Below are positions 1-6,208 of a stretch of DNA of 6,208 bases, one piece after another. The notes under the pieces are model-generated. The model worked only from the letters and a program-made list of their open reading frames with translations, was not told the origin of the DNA and made no database searches. How positions within the stretch are numbered: position 1 is the stretch's first letter; the number at the start of each line of letters is the position of its first letter. The position numbers and the translations under genes were made by a program. Source of the stretch: UBA12465 sp964408785 (GTDB lineage: Bacteria; Patescibacteriota; Patescibacteriia; Patescibacteriales; UBA12465). The DNA lies in contig CAYPAS010000054.1 in the NCBI GenBank assembly GCA_964408785.1, positions 1-6,208 on the forward strand, in the 5' to 3' direction.

Positions 1-504
1 AGTGTATAAAAAATAAGTCTGATCTTTCCCCTGATCTTTAGCTCGAAGAAGTTCGAATTTCCCTGCCCGCTGACGCAAACGTAAATAATGGCCGGTGGCT
101 AAATAATCATAACCAAGAGCCAAGGCCTGGTCGAGCAAGCGGCCGATTTTTATCTTACGATTACAGGCAACGCAAGGATTTGGTGTCCGGCCCTCGGAAT
201 ATTCTTGCAAAAAATAATCGACGACCGATTCCTTGAAGGGCTCGGAATAATCTAAAGAAAAAAGCGGAATACCGATCTTAGCGGCGACATCTTTAGCGTC
301 TTTGAAAGATTCCAGAGAACAGCAACGATTTTCTGATTTTTCCGACGTTTCTGGGTCTTTCCAAAAATGCAAAAAGACGCCAGCCACTTCATAACCCTGT
401 TCGAGTAGAAGCTTAGCGGCAACGCTAGAATCAACGCCGCCCGACATGGCGACCAAAACCCGCTTCTTGGATTTATTCTTATTTTCTTTTTTTGTTATTT
501 TCAT
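1..504 (-). CDS. mnmA: tRNA-specific 2-thiouridylase MnmA, N-terminal 168 residues (3' end cut by window edge)
   Basis: MnmA activates U34 of Glu, Gln and Lys tRNAs with ATP and replaces O2 with sulfur, making the s2U of the wobble base; it is cytosolic. The visible 168 residues hold a PP-loop ATP-binding motif SGGVDSS at 21-27, NRCCS at 59-63, the signature TPNPCVACN at 107-115, ATGHY at 136-140 and KDQTYFLYT at 160-168. C114 aligns with the first catalytic cysteine of E. coli MnmA (C102); the second lies beyond the window. E. coli has Asp where this protein has C111, giving a CxxC pair. The family is usually about 350-370 residues, so roughly half is present. The start is the ATG at 504-502: an in-frame TAG at 519-517 blocks any earlier start, and the next ATG (M20) would remove the strand before the PP-loop. 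The first 15 residues are lysine/asparagine-rich. The start lies inside the end of the upstream glycosyltransferase gene (26-bp overlap), which implies translational coupling. Confidence 0.97.
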   Translation of the reverse strand, partial: MKITKKENKNKSKKRVLVAMSGGVDSSVAAKLLLEQGYEVAGVFLHFWKDPETSEKSENRCCSLESFKDAKDVAAKIGIPLFSLDYSEPFKESVVDYFLQEYSEGRTPNPCVACNRKIKIGRLLDQALALGYDYLATGHYLRLRQRAGKFELLRAKDQGKDQTYFLYT

Positions 505-1642
505 CTCTAAATAATGCTAAATATTTATCAGCCGCTTGTTCCCAAGAGAAAGCGGCGACTCTTTTCTTCCCTTCTTCTATTAAGTGTTCACGTAATTTTT
601 GATCGTTAGAAATCAAAGAAAAGGCTTCGGCCATTTCTTCTGGCCGAAAAGGATCAACGGTCAAGGCACCGCGGCCGACAACTTCCGGCAAACTGGAAAC
701 ATTGGAACAAACTACTGGCAAGCCACAGGCCATAGCTTCTAGCGGTGGAAAGCCAAAGCCTTCATAAAACGAAGGGTAGGCAAAAATCGCGGCTCGGCTA
801 TAGAGGATTTCTTTTTCTGATTGACTGACGTAACCCAGAAAAATTATATCATCGCGATAAGCGGAATCACGCCAAGAACGAAATATTCCTCGATCATTCC
901 AACCCTTGGCTCCCGCTAAAACTAGTAAGTGCCGTGGCGCTTTACCGCTATCGCGGAAACGATTATAAGCGGCGATCAAAGCAGCAATATTCTTGCGCGG
1001 TTCTATGTTGCCAAGATATAAGATAAAAGGAATTTGCGACGGCAAGGCCTGAGAGGTAAAAAAAGAAACGGCCTCTTCCTCATTAATAGATTTAGGAGAG
1101 AAATTAAGACCCGAATAAATAACCTCGATCTTTTCCGGTTCTACGCCGGCTAGTTCAATTAAATCATTCTTGGTATTTTCTGAAATCGCCACCAAACGTT
1201 GAGCGTTGGCTAATTGTTTTTTAACATTCAAAGCGTGATGCCAAAAATTTTTCCGACGGCTGAAAAATTCCGGATAGCGCCAAAAAGATAAATCATGGAC
1301 GGTTAAAATTTTCCGGCTATCAGGCGATAAGGAACAAAAATTAAAATGCGGCTGCCAAAAAACATCTACTCCACCCAAATAACGGTCAATATATGGACGT
1401 CCAAATATTTTCTGTTCGACGTAATTAAAAAATTTATTATAGACGCCGGGATTGCGCAATTCTGTATTGGACCGCTTCCAAGCCGCCATCCTTTCGGAAA
1501 CATCACGGCCGGAATTATAAAAAAGCAAAAAATCATCAGTCGCATCTTTTTTTAAAAGAGCGTCCAAAAGACTGGCAAGATATTCAGAAATGCCGCTGTA
1601 ATGTTTATCCATTAACACGCGGATATCGATGCCTAAACGCAT
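479..1642 (-). CDS. GT4-family glycosyltransferase, MtfB-like (possible mannosyltransferase)
   Basis: This is a 387-residue GT-B fold, retaining glycosyltransferase of family GT4, full length for the family. It would move a sugar from a nucleotide-sugar donor onto a growing lipid-linked glycan on the cytoplasmic face of the membrane. The N-terminal acceptor domain (about 1-195) carries the loop SGISEY at 16-21, HDLSF at 116-120 and SENTKNDL at 154-161. The donor domain (about 205-380) carries GNIEPRKN at 211-218 and the E(x7)E motif with E294 and E302 in EGFGFPPLE, followed by ACGLPVVCSN. The layout resembles the MtfB-like mannosyltransferase group, but donor and acceptor cannot be read from sequence. 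The start ATG is 3 bp after the stop of the preceding glycosyltransferase and has no Shine-Dalgarno, so translation probably depends on termination-reinitiation. The lysine-rich C-terminal tail is encoded by the A-rich stretch that also holds the mnmA start. Confidence 0.93.
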   Translation of the reverse strand: MRLGIDIRVLMDKHYSGISEYLASLLDALLKKDATDDFLLFYNSGRDVSERMAAWKRSNTELRNPGVYNKFFNYVEQKIFGRPYIDRYLGGVDVFWQPHFNFCSLSPDSRKILTVHDLSFWRYPEFFSRRKNFWHHALNVKKQLANAQRLVAISENTKNDLIELAGVEPEKIEVIYSGLNFSPKSINEEEAVSFFTSQALPSQIPFILYLGNIEPRKNIAALIAAYNRFRDSGKAPRHLLVLAGAKGWNDRGIFRSWRDSAYRDDIIFLGYVSQSEKEILYSRAAIFAYPSFYEGFGFPPLEAMACGLPVVCSNVSSLPEVVGRGALTVDPFRPEEMAEAFSLISNDQKLREHLIEEGKKRVAAFSWEQAADKYLALFRDENNKKRK

Positions 1643-1645
1643 AAA

Positions 1646-2755
1646 TTAACGATTAGCGGCTAAGAATTCCTCTATTTGGCGACGAAAATTTTCCACGGAA
1701 AACTTAAGCGATGACTGCCTTATAAGCAATGGATCAAAATTATAACGACGAAAATCTTCAAGGGCCCGCTTCAAAGAATCGCTGGATTGCTCGGAAAAGA
1801 ATATTCCATTTTCACCTTTGATAACGGTTTCCAGGGCGCCGCCCTTGGCGTAAGCGATAACCGGGCGACCGCTAGCCAAACTTTCAACCGCCGTAATGCC
1901 AAAATCTTCTTCTTGGGGATTGATGTAGGCCTCGGCCTGCCGATAAAGAAGGGCTTTTTCTTCATCGCTGACCCGTCCTAAAAATTCTATCCGATCATTG
2001 CCGGCGGCTAATTTTTCCAAACGCTGGCGATCAACGCCATCGCCAAATATTTTTAAGCGGTAGCTGCTGTCTAGAGCGTTGAAAGCTTCAATGGCTAAAT
2101 CTACGCGCTTATACGGCGCTAAACGACAGCCGCACAAAAAATAAGCCTCTTTCCCTTTTTTAGGACCATCAGGAGAAACGGAGAATTTATCAGTTTCAAC
2201 CGGTGGATAAATAACCACGGCTTCACGACGGTAATATTTGTTTATCCGTTTTTTCACCATTGAAGAATTGGCGATAAAAAAATCTACCCGATCAGCGGCA
2301 ATCTTATCCCAAAGCCTTATATAACTTAACGCCAAAGAAATAATCTTTTTAAACCAGCGGTTGTATTTCAGCTCGTTAATGTATTGATGCGTATCGTTCC
2401 AAAGGTATCTGGTCGGCGTATGACAATAGCAGATATGCCGAGTGTCAACCGAAGTTATCACCCCTTTGGCGAAAGCGCTAGCGTCAGAGATAACCAAATC
2501 ATAGCCGCGTAAATCAAAAAATTCCACGGCAAGCGGCATGAACGGCAAATACCATTGATAATGTTTGATGCCGCCAGGTAATTTTTGGATTACCGAAGTT
2601 TCTATATGTCTGCCCCGGAAATGCTTTTCGACATTATCCTTTTCATAAAGCAAAGTATATATCGGCGCTTCCGGAAACATTTCCGCGAAGACCTCAAGAA
2701 CCTTCTCGGCACCGCCGGCTTGAGCTAAATGATCGTGGACAAGAGCGACTTTCAT
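1646..2755 (-). CDS. GT4-family glycosyltransferase, WbaZ-like (possible mannosyltransferase)
   Basis: This 369-residue GT4 enzyme is full length for its type. Visible motifs in order are VHDHL and GGAEKV near the N-terminus (6-19), typical of the acceptor-domain loop; CYCHTPTRYLWN at 109-120, a hallmark of the WbaZ-like branch; IANSS at 161-165; YPPVETDKF at 183-191; the donor-domain entry GCRLAPYKRVDLAIEAF at 209-225; FGDG at 237-240; and E(x7)E with E283 and E291 in EDFGITAVE, then ASGRPVIAYAKGGALETV. WbaZ of Salmonella is an O-antigen mannosyltransferase, so mannose is a reasonable but unproven donor sugar. The protein has no signal peptide or membrane segment and is expected to work at the inner membrane face. 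It sits 13 bp after the polyprenyl-phosphate sugar transferase and 3 bp before the next GT4 gene, so it probably adds the second or third sugar of the same glycan. No clear Shine-Dalgarno precedes the ATG. Confidence 0.94.
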   Translation of the reverse strand: MKVALVHDHLAQAGGAEKVLEVFAEMFPEAPIYTLLYEKDNVEKHFRGRHIETSVIQKLPGGIKHYQWYLPFMPLAVEFFDLRGYDLVISDASAFAKGVITSVDTRHICYCHTPTRYLWNDTHQYINELKYNRWFKKIISLALSYIRLWDKIAADRVDFFIANSSMVKKRINKYYRREAVVIYPPVETDKFSVSPDGPKKGKEAYFLCGCRLAPYKRVDLAIEAFNALDSSYRLKIFGDGVDRQRLEKLAAGNDRIEFLGRVSDEEKALLYRQAEAYINPQEEDFGITAVESLASGRPVIAYAKGGALETVIKGENGIFFSEQSSDSLKRALEDFRRYNFDPLLIRQSSLKFSVENFRRQIEEFLAANR

Positions 2756-2768
2756 CTGCTTATTTTAC

Positions 2769-4184
2769 TTATTCCGTCTGCCTTGATTTCAAGACGGCAA
2801 ACGGCGTTTTTAATAAGATGGAAAAATCTAAAAGCATGGACCAATTTTCGATATAATAGACATCAAGTTTCACCTCTTCTTCAAAAAGCAAATCGCTGCG
2901 GCCAGAAACTTGCGCCAAGCCAGTAATGCCCGGCTTGATAGTCAAAGTCTTGCGATGATAATTTTCGTATTTAGCGACTTCTTCCGGTAAATGAGGCCGG
3001 GGACCGACTAAACTCATGCGCCCCATAAAGACCAAGAATAATTCAGGCAATTCATCAATAGAGAATCTTCTGATGATCTTGCCGACTCTGGTAACCCGTG
3101 GATCGTCTTTAATCTTAACCATCGGGCCATCACCGCGCAGATTGCGATCAGCTAATTCGTGGTAGCGCATGCTGTCAGTATTTGGCACCATGGAACGGAA
3201 TTTGAAATAAGCAAAAGGCGCGCCGCCCTCGCCGATGCGAGTAACTTGGCGCCCGTCATCACGGCGTGAAAAGAAAACTGGACCACGCGAATCAATAATT
3301 ATCGCCAAGGCGGTAATAATCATAACTGGTGAAAATATCAGGATAAGCGCTCCCGAAGCGATTATATCGAACAGTCTTTTTACTATCCGGCCCCAGCCAT
3401 CAAGAGTTGTTCTTTTGACTTCTACCACCGGCACGCCGATTATTTCCGTTACTTCCGTGCGCAAAACCTTAACCTCTAAAAGATCGGCGACGTATTTATA
3501 AACGATATGGTTATCAATCGCAAAATCATATAAGCGCAGAGTTTCCGTCTTGCTAAGATTGGGATCGCTCTGAATTATTTCATCAACTTCTCTTTCTTTG
3601 ATGAAAGCGGCTAATTCTTGAGCGGTTTCCAAAGAAAAATCACGAACGCGACGCACGACTTCAAAACCGGATTTTTTATTCCGAGAAAATTCCGCGACAA
3701 AATTATCAGTCGTCTGCGAATTACCCACTAAGATAACTTTATGGACACCGAAACCGTAACGATAAAGTCTGGTCTGCAAGCGTCTAAGAATTATATGAGA
3801 AAAAGAAAGATAGACGACTGACAAAAGCCAGCCAGCCAAAACGATAAAACGGGAATCAAAAAGATCGCGCTGGAAAAAGATTATAATCGCGACCAAGGCA
3901 AAACCAGTAGAACAGCCGAAAAATATTTTCCGCAATTCCTGAGCCAACTGGGCAATGTTGCGAATGTTATAAAGGCCGACCAAAAATAATATAACAGTCC
4001 ACAAGACGGCAATGAAAACAGTGGAGCGGAGATAGGCGTCGAACGGCAAATCGAAAATAACCGGACGCATACTAATGCTCCAATTAGAAAAACGCAGATA
4101 ATAAGCCGAAATGCCGGCTAAAATTAAGAGCAAAAAATCTATCGGCGCGGCTAAGGCGGCGAAATACGATTCAGCTTTTTTCAT
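2769..4184 (-). CDS. Polyprenyl-phosphate hexose-1-phosphate transferase (polytopic initiating sugar transferase)
   Basis: This integral membrane enzyme starts glycan assembly by moving a sugar-1-phosphate from a UDP-sugar to undecaprenyl phosphate or a similar carrier. Its 471 residues match the long WbaP/EPS-type form. There are four N-terminal membrane segments (about 14-31, 52-72, 87-104, 112-133). A Rossmann-like CoA_binding_3-type domain follows (about 148-255, beginning HKVILVGNSQ). A fifth hydrophobic segment (272-297, after VKRLFDIIAS) leads into the catalytic bacterial sugar transferase domain. Catalytic-domain motifs are YFKFRSM (326-332), DDPRVTRVGKIIRR (360-373), the Asp-Glu dyad D377-E378 in SIDELPEL, SLVGPRP (391-397) and KPGITGLAQVSGRS (417-430). 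All key residues are intact. The sugar (glucose, galactose, GlcNAc or other) cannot be told from sequence. It is the first protein gene after rnpB: its ATG lies about 20 bp beyond the RNA's 3' end, without a Shine-Dalgarno or an obvious promoter of its own. Confidence 0.96.
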   Translation of the reverse strand: MKKAESYFAALAAPIDFLLLILAGISAYYLRFSNWSISMRPVIFDLPFDAYLRSTVFIAVLWTVILFLVGLYNIRNIAQLAQELRKIFFGCSTGFALVAIIIFFQRDLFDSRFIVLAGWLLSVVYLSFSHIILRRLQTRLYRYGFGVHKVILVGNSQTTDNFVAEFSRNKKSGFEVVRRVRDFSLETAQELAAFIKEREVDEIIQSDPNLSKTETLRLYDFAIDNHIVYKYVADLLEVKVLRTEVTEIIGVPVVEVKRTTLDGWGRIVKRLFDIIASGALILIFSPVMIITALAIIIDSRGPVFFSRRDDGRQVTRIGEGGAPFAYFKFRSMVPNTDSMRYHELADRNLRGDGPMVKIKDDPRVTRVGKIIRRFSIDELPELFLVFMGRMSLVGPRPHLPEEVAKYENYHRKTLTIKPGITGLAQVSGRSDLLFEEEVKLDVYYIENWSMLLDFSILLKTPFAVLKSRQTE

Positions 4185-4204
4185 ATATTGATTTACTTAT
4201 AAGC
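4185..4204 (-). other. rnpB to sugar-transferase junction, no terminator
   Basis: These roughly 20 bases separate the 3' end of the RNase P RNA from the ATG of the sugar transferase. They are A/T-rich and hold no hairpin followed by a T run, and no GGAGG-like ribosome site. A -10-like TATAAG occurs here on the minus strand, but no good -35 sits 16-18 bp upstream. The simplest reading is that transcripts from the rnpB promoter continue into the glycan genes and the RNA is freed by processing. Confidence 0.5.
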
Positions 4205-4554
4205 GATAGTTATCGAGGCAGCCGTAAGCCGGATTCTGTTCTAGCGATCATTTATCTAGGCGGTCGGTTTCCCGAACGCTCAAGCGAGCCACTTTCCTTA
4301 GGAAGACTAGCCTCCTAGTTTGCTCTTGCTTCTGATAGGGTTTACCGCGAATCTCCCGTCGCCGGGAGTCGAAGCCGATAGCCGAAGCCTCGGCGACTTT
4401 TCACCTTTCATCTCTAAAAGAGATTAGTATTGTCTCTGTGGCACTTTCCCTAGCAGCGAGAATCACTGCCGGTGGGCGTTACCCACTATCATTTTTGACG
4501 AAGTCCGGACTTTCCTCTCCCAAAAAGGAGCGATCGCCCGCTTACCTCGATAAC
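4205..4554 (-). ncRNA. rnpB: RNase P RNA, bacterial class A (M1 RNA type)
   Basis: This is the catalytic RNA of RNase P, which cuts the 5' leader from pre-tRNAs. About 350 nt are present and the fold can be traced by eye. P1 is a perfect 10-bp helix (4545-4554 with 4209-4218). P2 is TAAGC/GCTTA (4540-4544 with 4225-4229). The universal 5' core GAGGAAAGTCCGGACTTC lies at 4517-4500, and the universal 3' core AGAATCCGGCTTACGGC at about 4237-4221. Between them are a GTGGG-TAAC-GCCCAC hairpin (P8-like), GCAGTGA/TCGCTGC (P9-like), the core GGGAAAGTGCCACAGAGAC, ATCTC/GAGAT (P12-like), AAGGTGAAAA, and CTCCCG-GCGA-CGGGAG, a GNRA-capped P14-like stem. GCTTGAGC and AGATAAATGA complete the conserved set. 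The 5' end agrees with the start predicted from its promoter; the 3' end is uncertain by a few bases. The L15 region lacks a plain GGU. The next gene starts about 20 bp downstream. Confidence 0.98.
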
Positions 4555-4561
4555 ATTGACT

Positions 4562-4590
4562 ATCTTACAAGGAAATCGCCGAAAAATCAA
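4562..4590 (-). promoter_or_regulatory. sigma70-like promoter of rnpB
   Basis: Reading the minus strand, a -35 box TTGATT (4590-4585) is followed by a 17-bp spacer and a -10 box TAAGAT (4567-4562). Each box matches the consensus at four of six bases and the spacing is optimal. Transcription would start 7-8 bases later, at 4555-4554, exactly where the 10-bp P1 helix of the RNase P RNA begins. That independent agreement makes the call better than the boxes alone. If there is read-through it would also serve the glycan genes downstream. Confidence 0.75.
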
Positions 4591-4600
4591 GTTTAAAGAT

Positions 4601-4626
4601 AAAAAAAGCCGATTTTAATTCGGCTA
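4601..4626 (-). terminator. Rho-independent terminator of the LTD/LamG gene
   Basis: On the minus strand, AGCCGA (4625-4620) and TCGGCT (4612-4607) form a 6-bp stem with a 7-base AT loop, followed by a run of seven T (4607-4601). It begins five bases after the TAA of the LTD/LamG gene and ends about ten bases before the rnpB -35 box, so it insulates rnpB from that gene. An A/T-rich flank on the other side could let it also work on the plus strand. Confidence 0.8.
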
Positions 4627-4630
4627 TTTT

Positions 4631-6208
4631 TTATTTATTATTAGTATAAATATCTTTTATGTTATCCGGTGAAAGAGCCCCTGACCAAAGACTTAGATCG
4701 TCAATAGCGGCGGCGGATGAGTCAGAACTCAAAGATAGGCGCCCGATTTTCCGGCCATCCTTGATTCTAACGAACTGCATTTCTTTTATTTTCACACCAT
4801 CAACAAAGGTTTTTAAGCTAAAAGAATTAACATCGTAAACGAAGGCGAAGTGATGCCAAGCGGAATCATTAGGAATAATAGAATTTGACTGTCTTCCTAA
4901 AAAACCGGAAACACCATTGAATATATATGGCTGTTGATCATAATCCAGCGTAGCGGAAAATATCTTCCCTTCTTCAGGACTATCATCAAATAAACTGATT
5001 TTTAAACGTCCGATATCCGGATAACTTTCATTCCTCCACCAGAAAGATGAGGAAAAACTAGATGGCAGAACCTCATTCATATCAACAGAAAAATCCTGTC
5101 CATAGTGGACCTTAATAGCATAGTCATCATGTTTGCGTCCCGTCCAAGAATCAGCGGCGACTGGCAAGCTTAAGCCGCCGACGACATCCGCGGAACTTGT
5201 TCCCACATCCTCCGAAAAAGTCCAAAAATGTTTTAATTCCAAAGGCACGGCCGCTAATGGCGTAAAAGGCGCAAAGACTTGGTTGGAAGCGTATATGGTC
5301 GCTACTTCTTCCGAGGAAAGCGGCCTTGGCCAAGCGGCGATTTCATCTATCGAAGTGTGAGCCGAATAATTACTAGCTCGCCAACCGCTCTGCTGCCAAT
5401 CTAAACGGGCGATAAAACTTTCGCTTACGACTGAAACGCCGTCAAGATAAACCGACCAATTATCCATCGCCTGATCGACCACTAAAACCACCTGATGCCA
5501 GACGCCGCTATCTAAAAGCTGTGGCAAGTTATAATAACCATGGCTGGCCGGCAAATTTTCAATCAATAACTGATCGGCTCTGACGGTTAATTTTATCGGC
5601 TCACCCTCATCATCGCGTGATATTTCAAAAGCGGCGGCGGCGCTATGATCGTATTTAAAATACCAAAAAGAAAAACTGAAGGAAGCGGCTGGCAAGCTTT
5701 TTGAAAATTGGCCGCTAGCATTCCCTCCGTCTGGATAAAGATCTTGGCCACAATCCCAGCGGCCGAGAATAAAAACCTTTTCCGCGTCATAACACTCATC
5801 AAAATGCCAAAGATCACTCAAGGCAGGACTAGTGAAACCGCTAGAAGTTTCTTCCGGCTCTTCGCTGTCGCCACCTGATTCCTGATAATCCGGATCATTG
5901 GCTGATGATAAAATAAAATCACTGCTATTTTCGTGGCTGTTGCTAACTCTTTTTAGATAATACCCTTCTATTAATTCCGGTGCTGGCGCTAATCCCTGGT
6001 AACGGGAAGCGCCCGCTCCTATACCCAAGAGATCAACGATATCCTGATCATTACCGGAACTAACGGCGCCATGCGCCAAAAAGAAACTATAATCTTTCCC
6101 TGACCAAGAAAATTCTTCCCTTTTAGCAATAGCGTCGGCCTGGTCCTTAAAATAAGAACTAGCATCATCTCTAACTATCAGATAGCGACCGCCGGCCGGA
6201 ATGACTGT
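4631..6208 (-). CDS. Lamin-tail domain plus two LamG domains, probable extracellular protein (5' end outside window)
   Basis: The frame is open from the window edge to the TAA at 4633-4631, giving 525 visible C-terminal residues; the true start is upstream. Residues 1 to about 103 are the end of an LTD fold: TVIPAGGRYLIV at the edge, then DIVDLLGIG, GASRYQG, LAPAPE and NSSDFIL, matching the usual LTD tail. An acidic Ser/Glu linker follows (about 109-125). LamG-like domain 1 (about 128-310) has SFSFWYF, WHQVVLVVD, YLDGVSV and the closing SIDEIAAWPRPLSSEEVATIY. LamG-like domain 2 (about 323-521) repeats the pattern with SSFWWRN, WHHFAFVYD, FVDGVKI and AIDDLSLWSGALSPDNIKDIY. Such Laminin_G_3-type jelly rolls often bind carbohydrate or protein, and LTD proteins in bacteria are usually exported. 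A signal peptide cannot be checked here. C139 and C153 in LamG 1 are the only cysteines and could form a disulfide. No C-terminal anchor or sorting signal follows LamG 2. Ligand and role are unknown. Confidence 0.92.
   Translation of the reverse strand, partial: TVIPAGGRYLIVRDDASSYFKDQADAIAKREEFSWSGKDYSFFLAHGAVSSGNDQDIVDLLGIGAGASRYQGLAPAPELIEGYYLKRVSNSHENSSDFILSSANDPDYQESGGDSEEPEETSSGFTSPALSDLWHFDECYDAEKVFILGRWDCGQDLYPDGGNASGQFSKSLPAASFSFSFWYFKYDHSAAAAFEISRDDEGEPIKLTVRADQLLIENLPASHGYYNLPQLLDSGVWHQVVLVVDQAMDNWSVYLDGVSVVSESFIARLDWQQSGWRASNYSAHTSIDEIAAWPRPLSSEEVATIYASNQVFAPFTPLAAVPLELKHFWTFSEDVGTSSADVVGGLSLPVAADSWTGRKHDDYAIKVHYGQDFSVDMNEVLPSSFSSSFWWRNESYPDIGRLKISLFDDSPEEGKIFSATLDYDQQPYIFNGVSGFLGRQSNSIIPNDSAWHHFAFVYDVNSFSLKTFVDGVKIKEMQFVRIKDGRKIGRLSLSSDSSAAAIDDLSLWSGALSPDNIKDIYTNNK

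Noticed and set aside
252..434. Short minus-strand ORF in another frame within mnmA
   Set aside because: It lies wholly inside the well-supported MnmA frame and its translation shows no recognisable family.
486..496. A7 run in the glycosyltransferase/mnmA overlap as a frameshift site making a fusion
   Set aside because: Slippage could join the frames, but a glycosyltransferase-MnmA fusion makes no functional sense, there is no stimulatory structure, and A-rich Lys codons are common in this region.
1346..1555. Plus-strand ORFs opposite the glycosyltransferase, sugar transferase and LamG genes
   Set aside because: All lie antisense to genes with clear conserved motifs and have no recognisable product or ribosome site; they are shadows of codon bias.
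4185..4200. Independent promoter for the sugar transferase based on TATAAG
   Set aside because: No -35-like hexamer lies 16-18 bp upstream, and the start would leave only a few leader bases. The match is expected by chance in A/T-rich sequence.
4204..4215. Small hairpin CGATA-AC-TATCG at the rnpB 3' end as a terminator
   Set aside because: It has a two-base loop, no T run after it, and it overlaps the 10-bp P1 strand, which is far more stable.
4240..4285. Promoter inside rnpB (TTGAGC with TAGATA)
   Set aside because: The spacing is about 19 bp, and both hexamers fall in segments conserved in all class A RNase P RNAs, so RNA structure explains them.
4631..6079. Start of the LamG protein at the TTG at 6079
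   Set aside because: The frame stays open to the window edge and the extra 43 residues contain lamin-tail sequence (TVIPAGGRYLIV), so the TTG is internal and the real start is upstream.

Overview
The window is one dense, single-direction stretch: every gene I can support lies on the minus strand, so transcription runs from high to low coordinates. Both edges cut a gene. Several things suggest a member of the Candidatus Patescibacteria (CPR, Parcubacteria-like): very tight gene packing, a compact class A RNase P RNA, start codons without clear Shine-Dalgarno sequences, and a secreted-type lamin-tail plus LamG protein. This lineage is an inference from style and domain content; no marker here proves it. 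The standard genetic code fits all frames.

Layout in transcription order. (1) 6208 to 4631: the C-terminal part of a large, probably extracellular protein, with the end of a lamin-tail domain (LTD), an acidic linker and two LamG-type jelly-roll domains. It ends in a stop codon followed within a few bases by a hairpin-plus-T-run terminator (about 4601-4626). (2) A sigma70-like promoter (4562-4590) drives the RNase P RNA gene rnpB (about 4554-4205). (3) About 20 bp after the RNA's 3' end, with no visible terminator, starts a four-gene run: a polytopic polyprenyl-phosphate hexose-1-phosphate transferase (4184-2769), a WbaZ-like GT4 glycosyltransferase (2755-1646), an MtfB-like GT4 glycosyltransferase (1642-479), and the tRNA 2-thiouridylase mnmA (504 to beyond position 1). 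Gaps are 13 bp, 3 bp and a 26-bp overlap, so this is very likely one operon.

Together, the sugar transferase would load the first sugar phosphate onto a lipid carrier at the membrane, and the two GT4 enzymes would add further sugars, starting a surface glycan. No flippase, polymerase or ligase is in the window. The LTD/LamG protein could be displayed on the same cell surface, but it is a separate transcription unit. rnpB and mnmA are both tRNA-maturation genes and bracket the glycan genes.

I found no mobile elements, CRISPR arrays, tRNA genes or attachment sites. The only gene-free stretches are the short spacers described below. The oddest points are the rnpB-to-glycan-operon junction, the apparent lack of the canonical GGU in the L15 region of the RNase P RNA, and the mnmA start buried in a glycosyltransferase gene. 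None of these amounts to a clearly new system.
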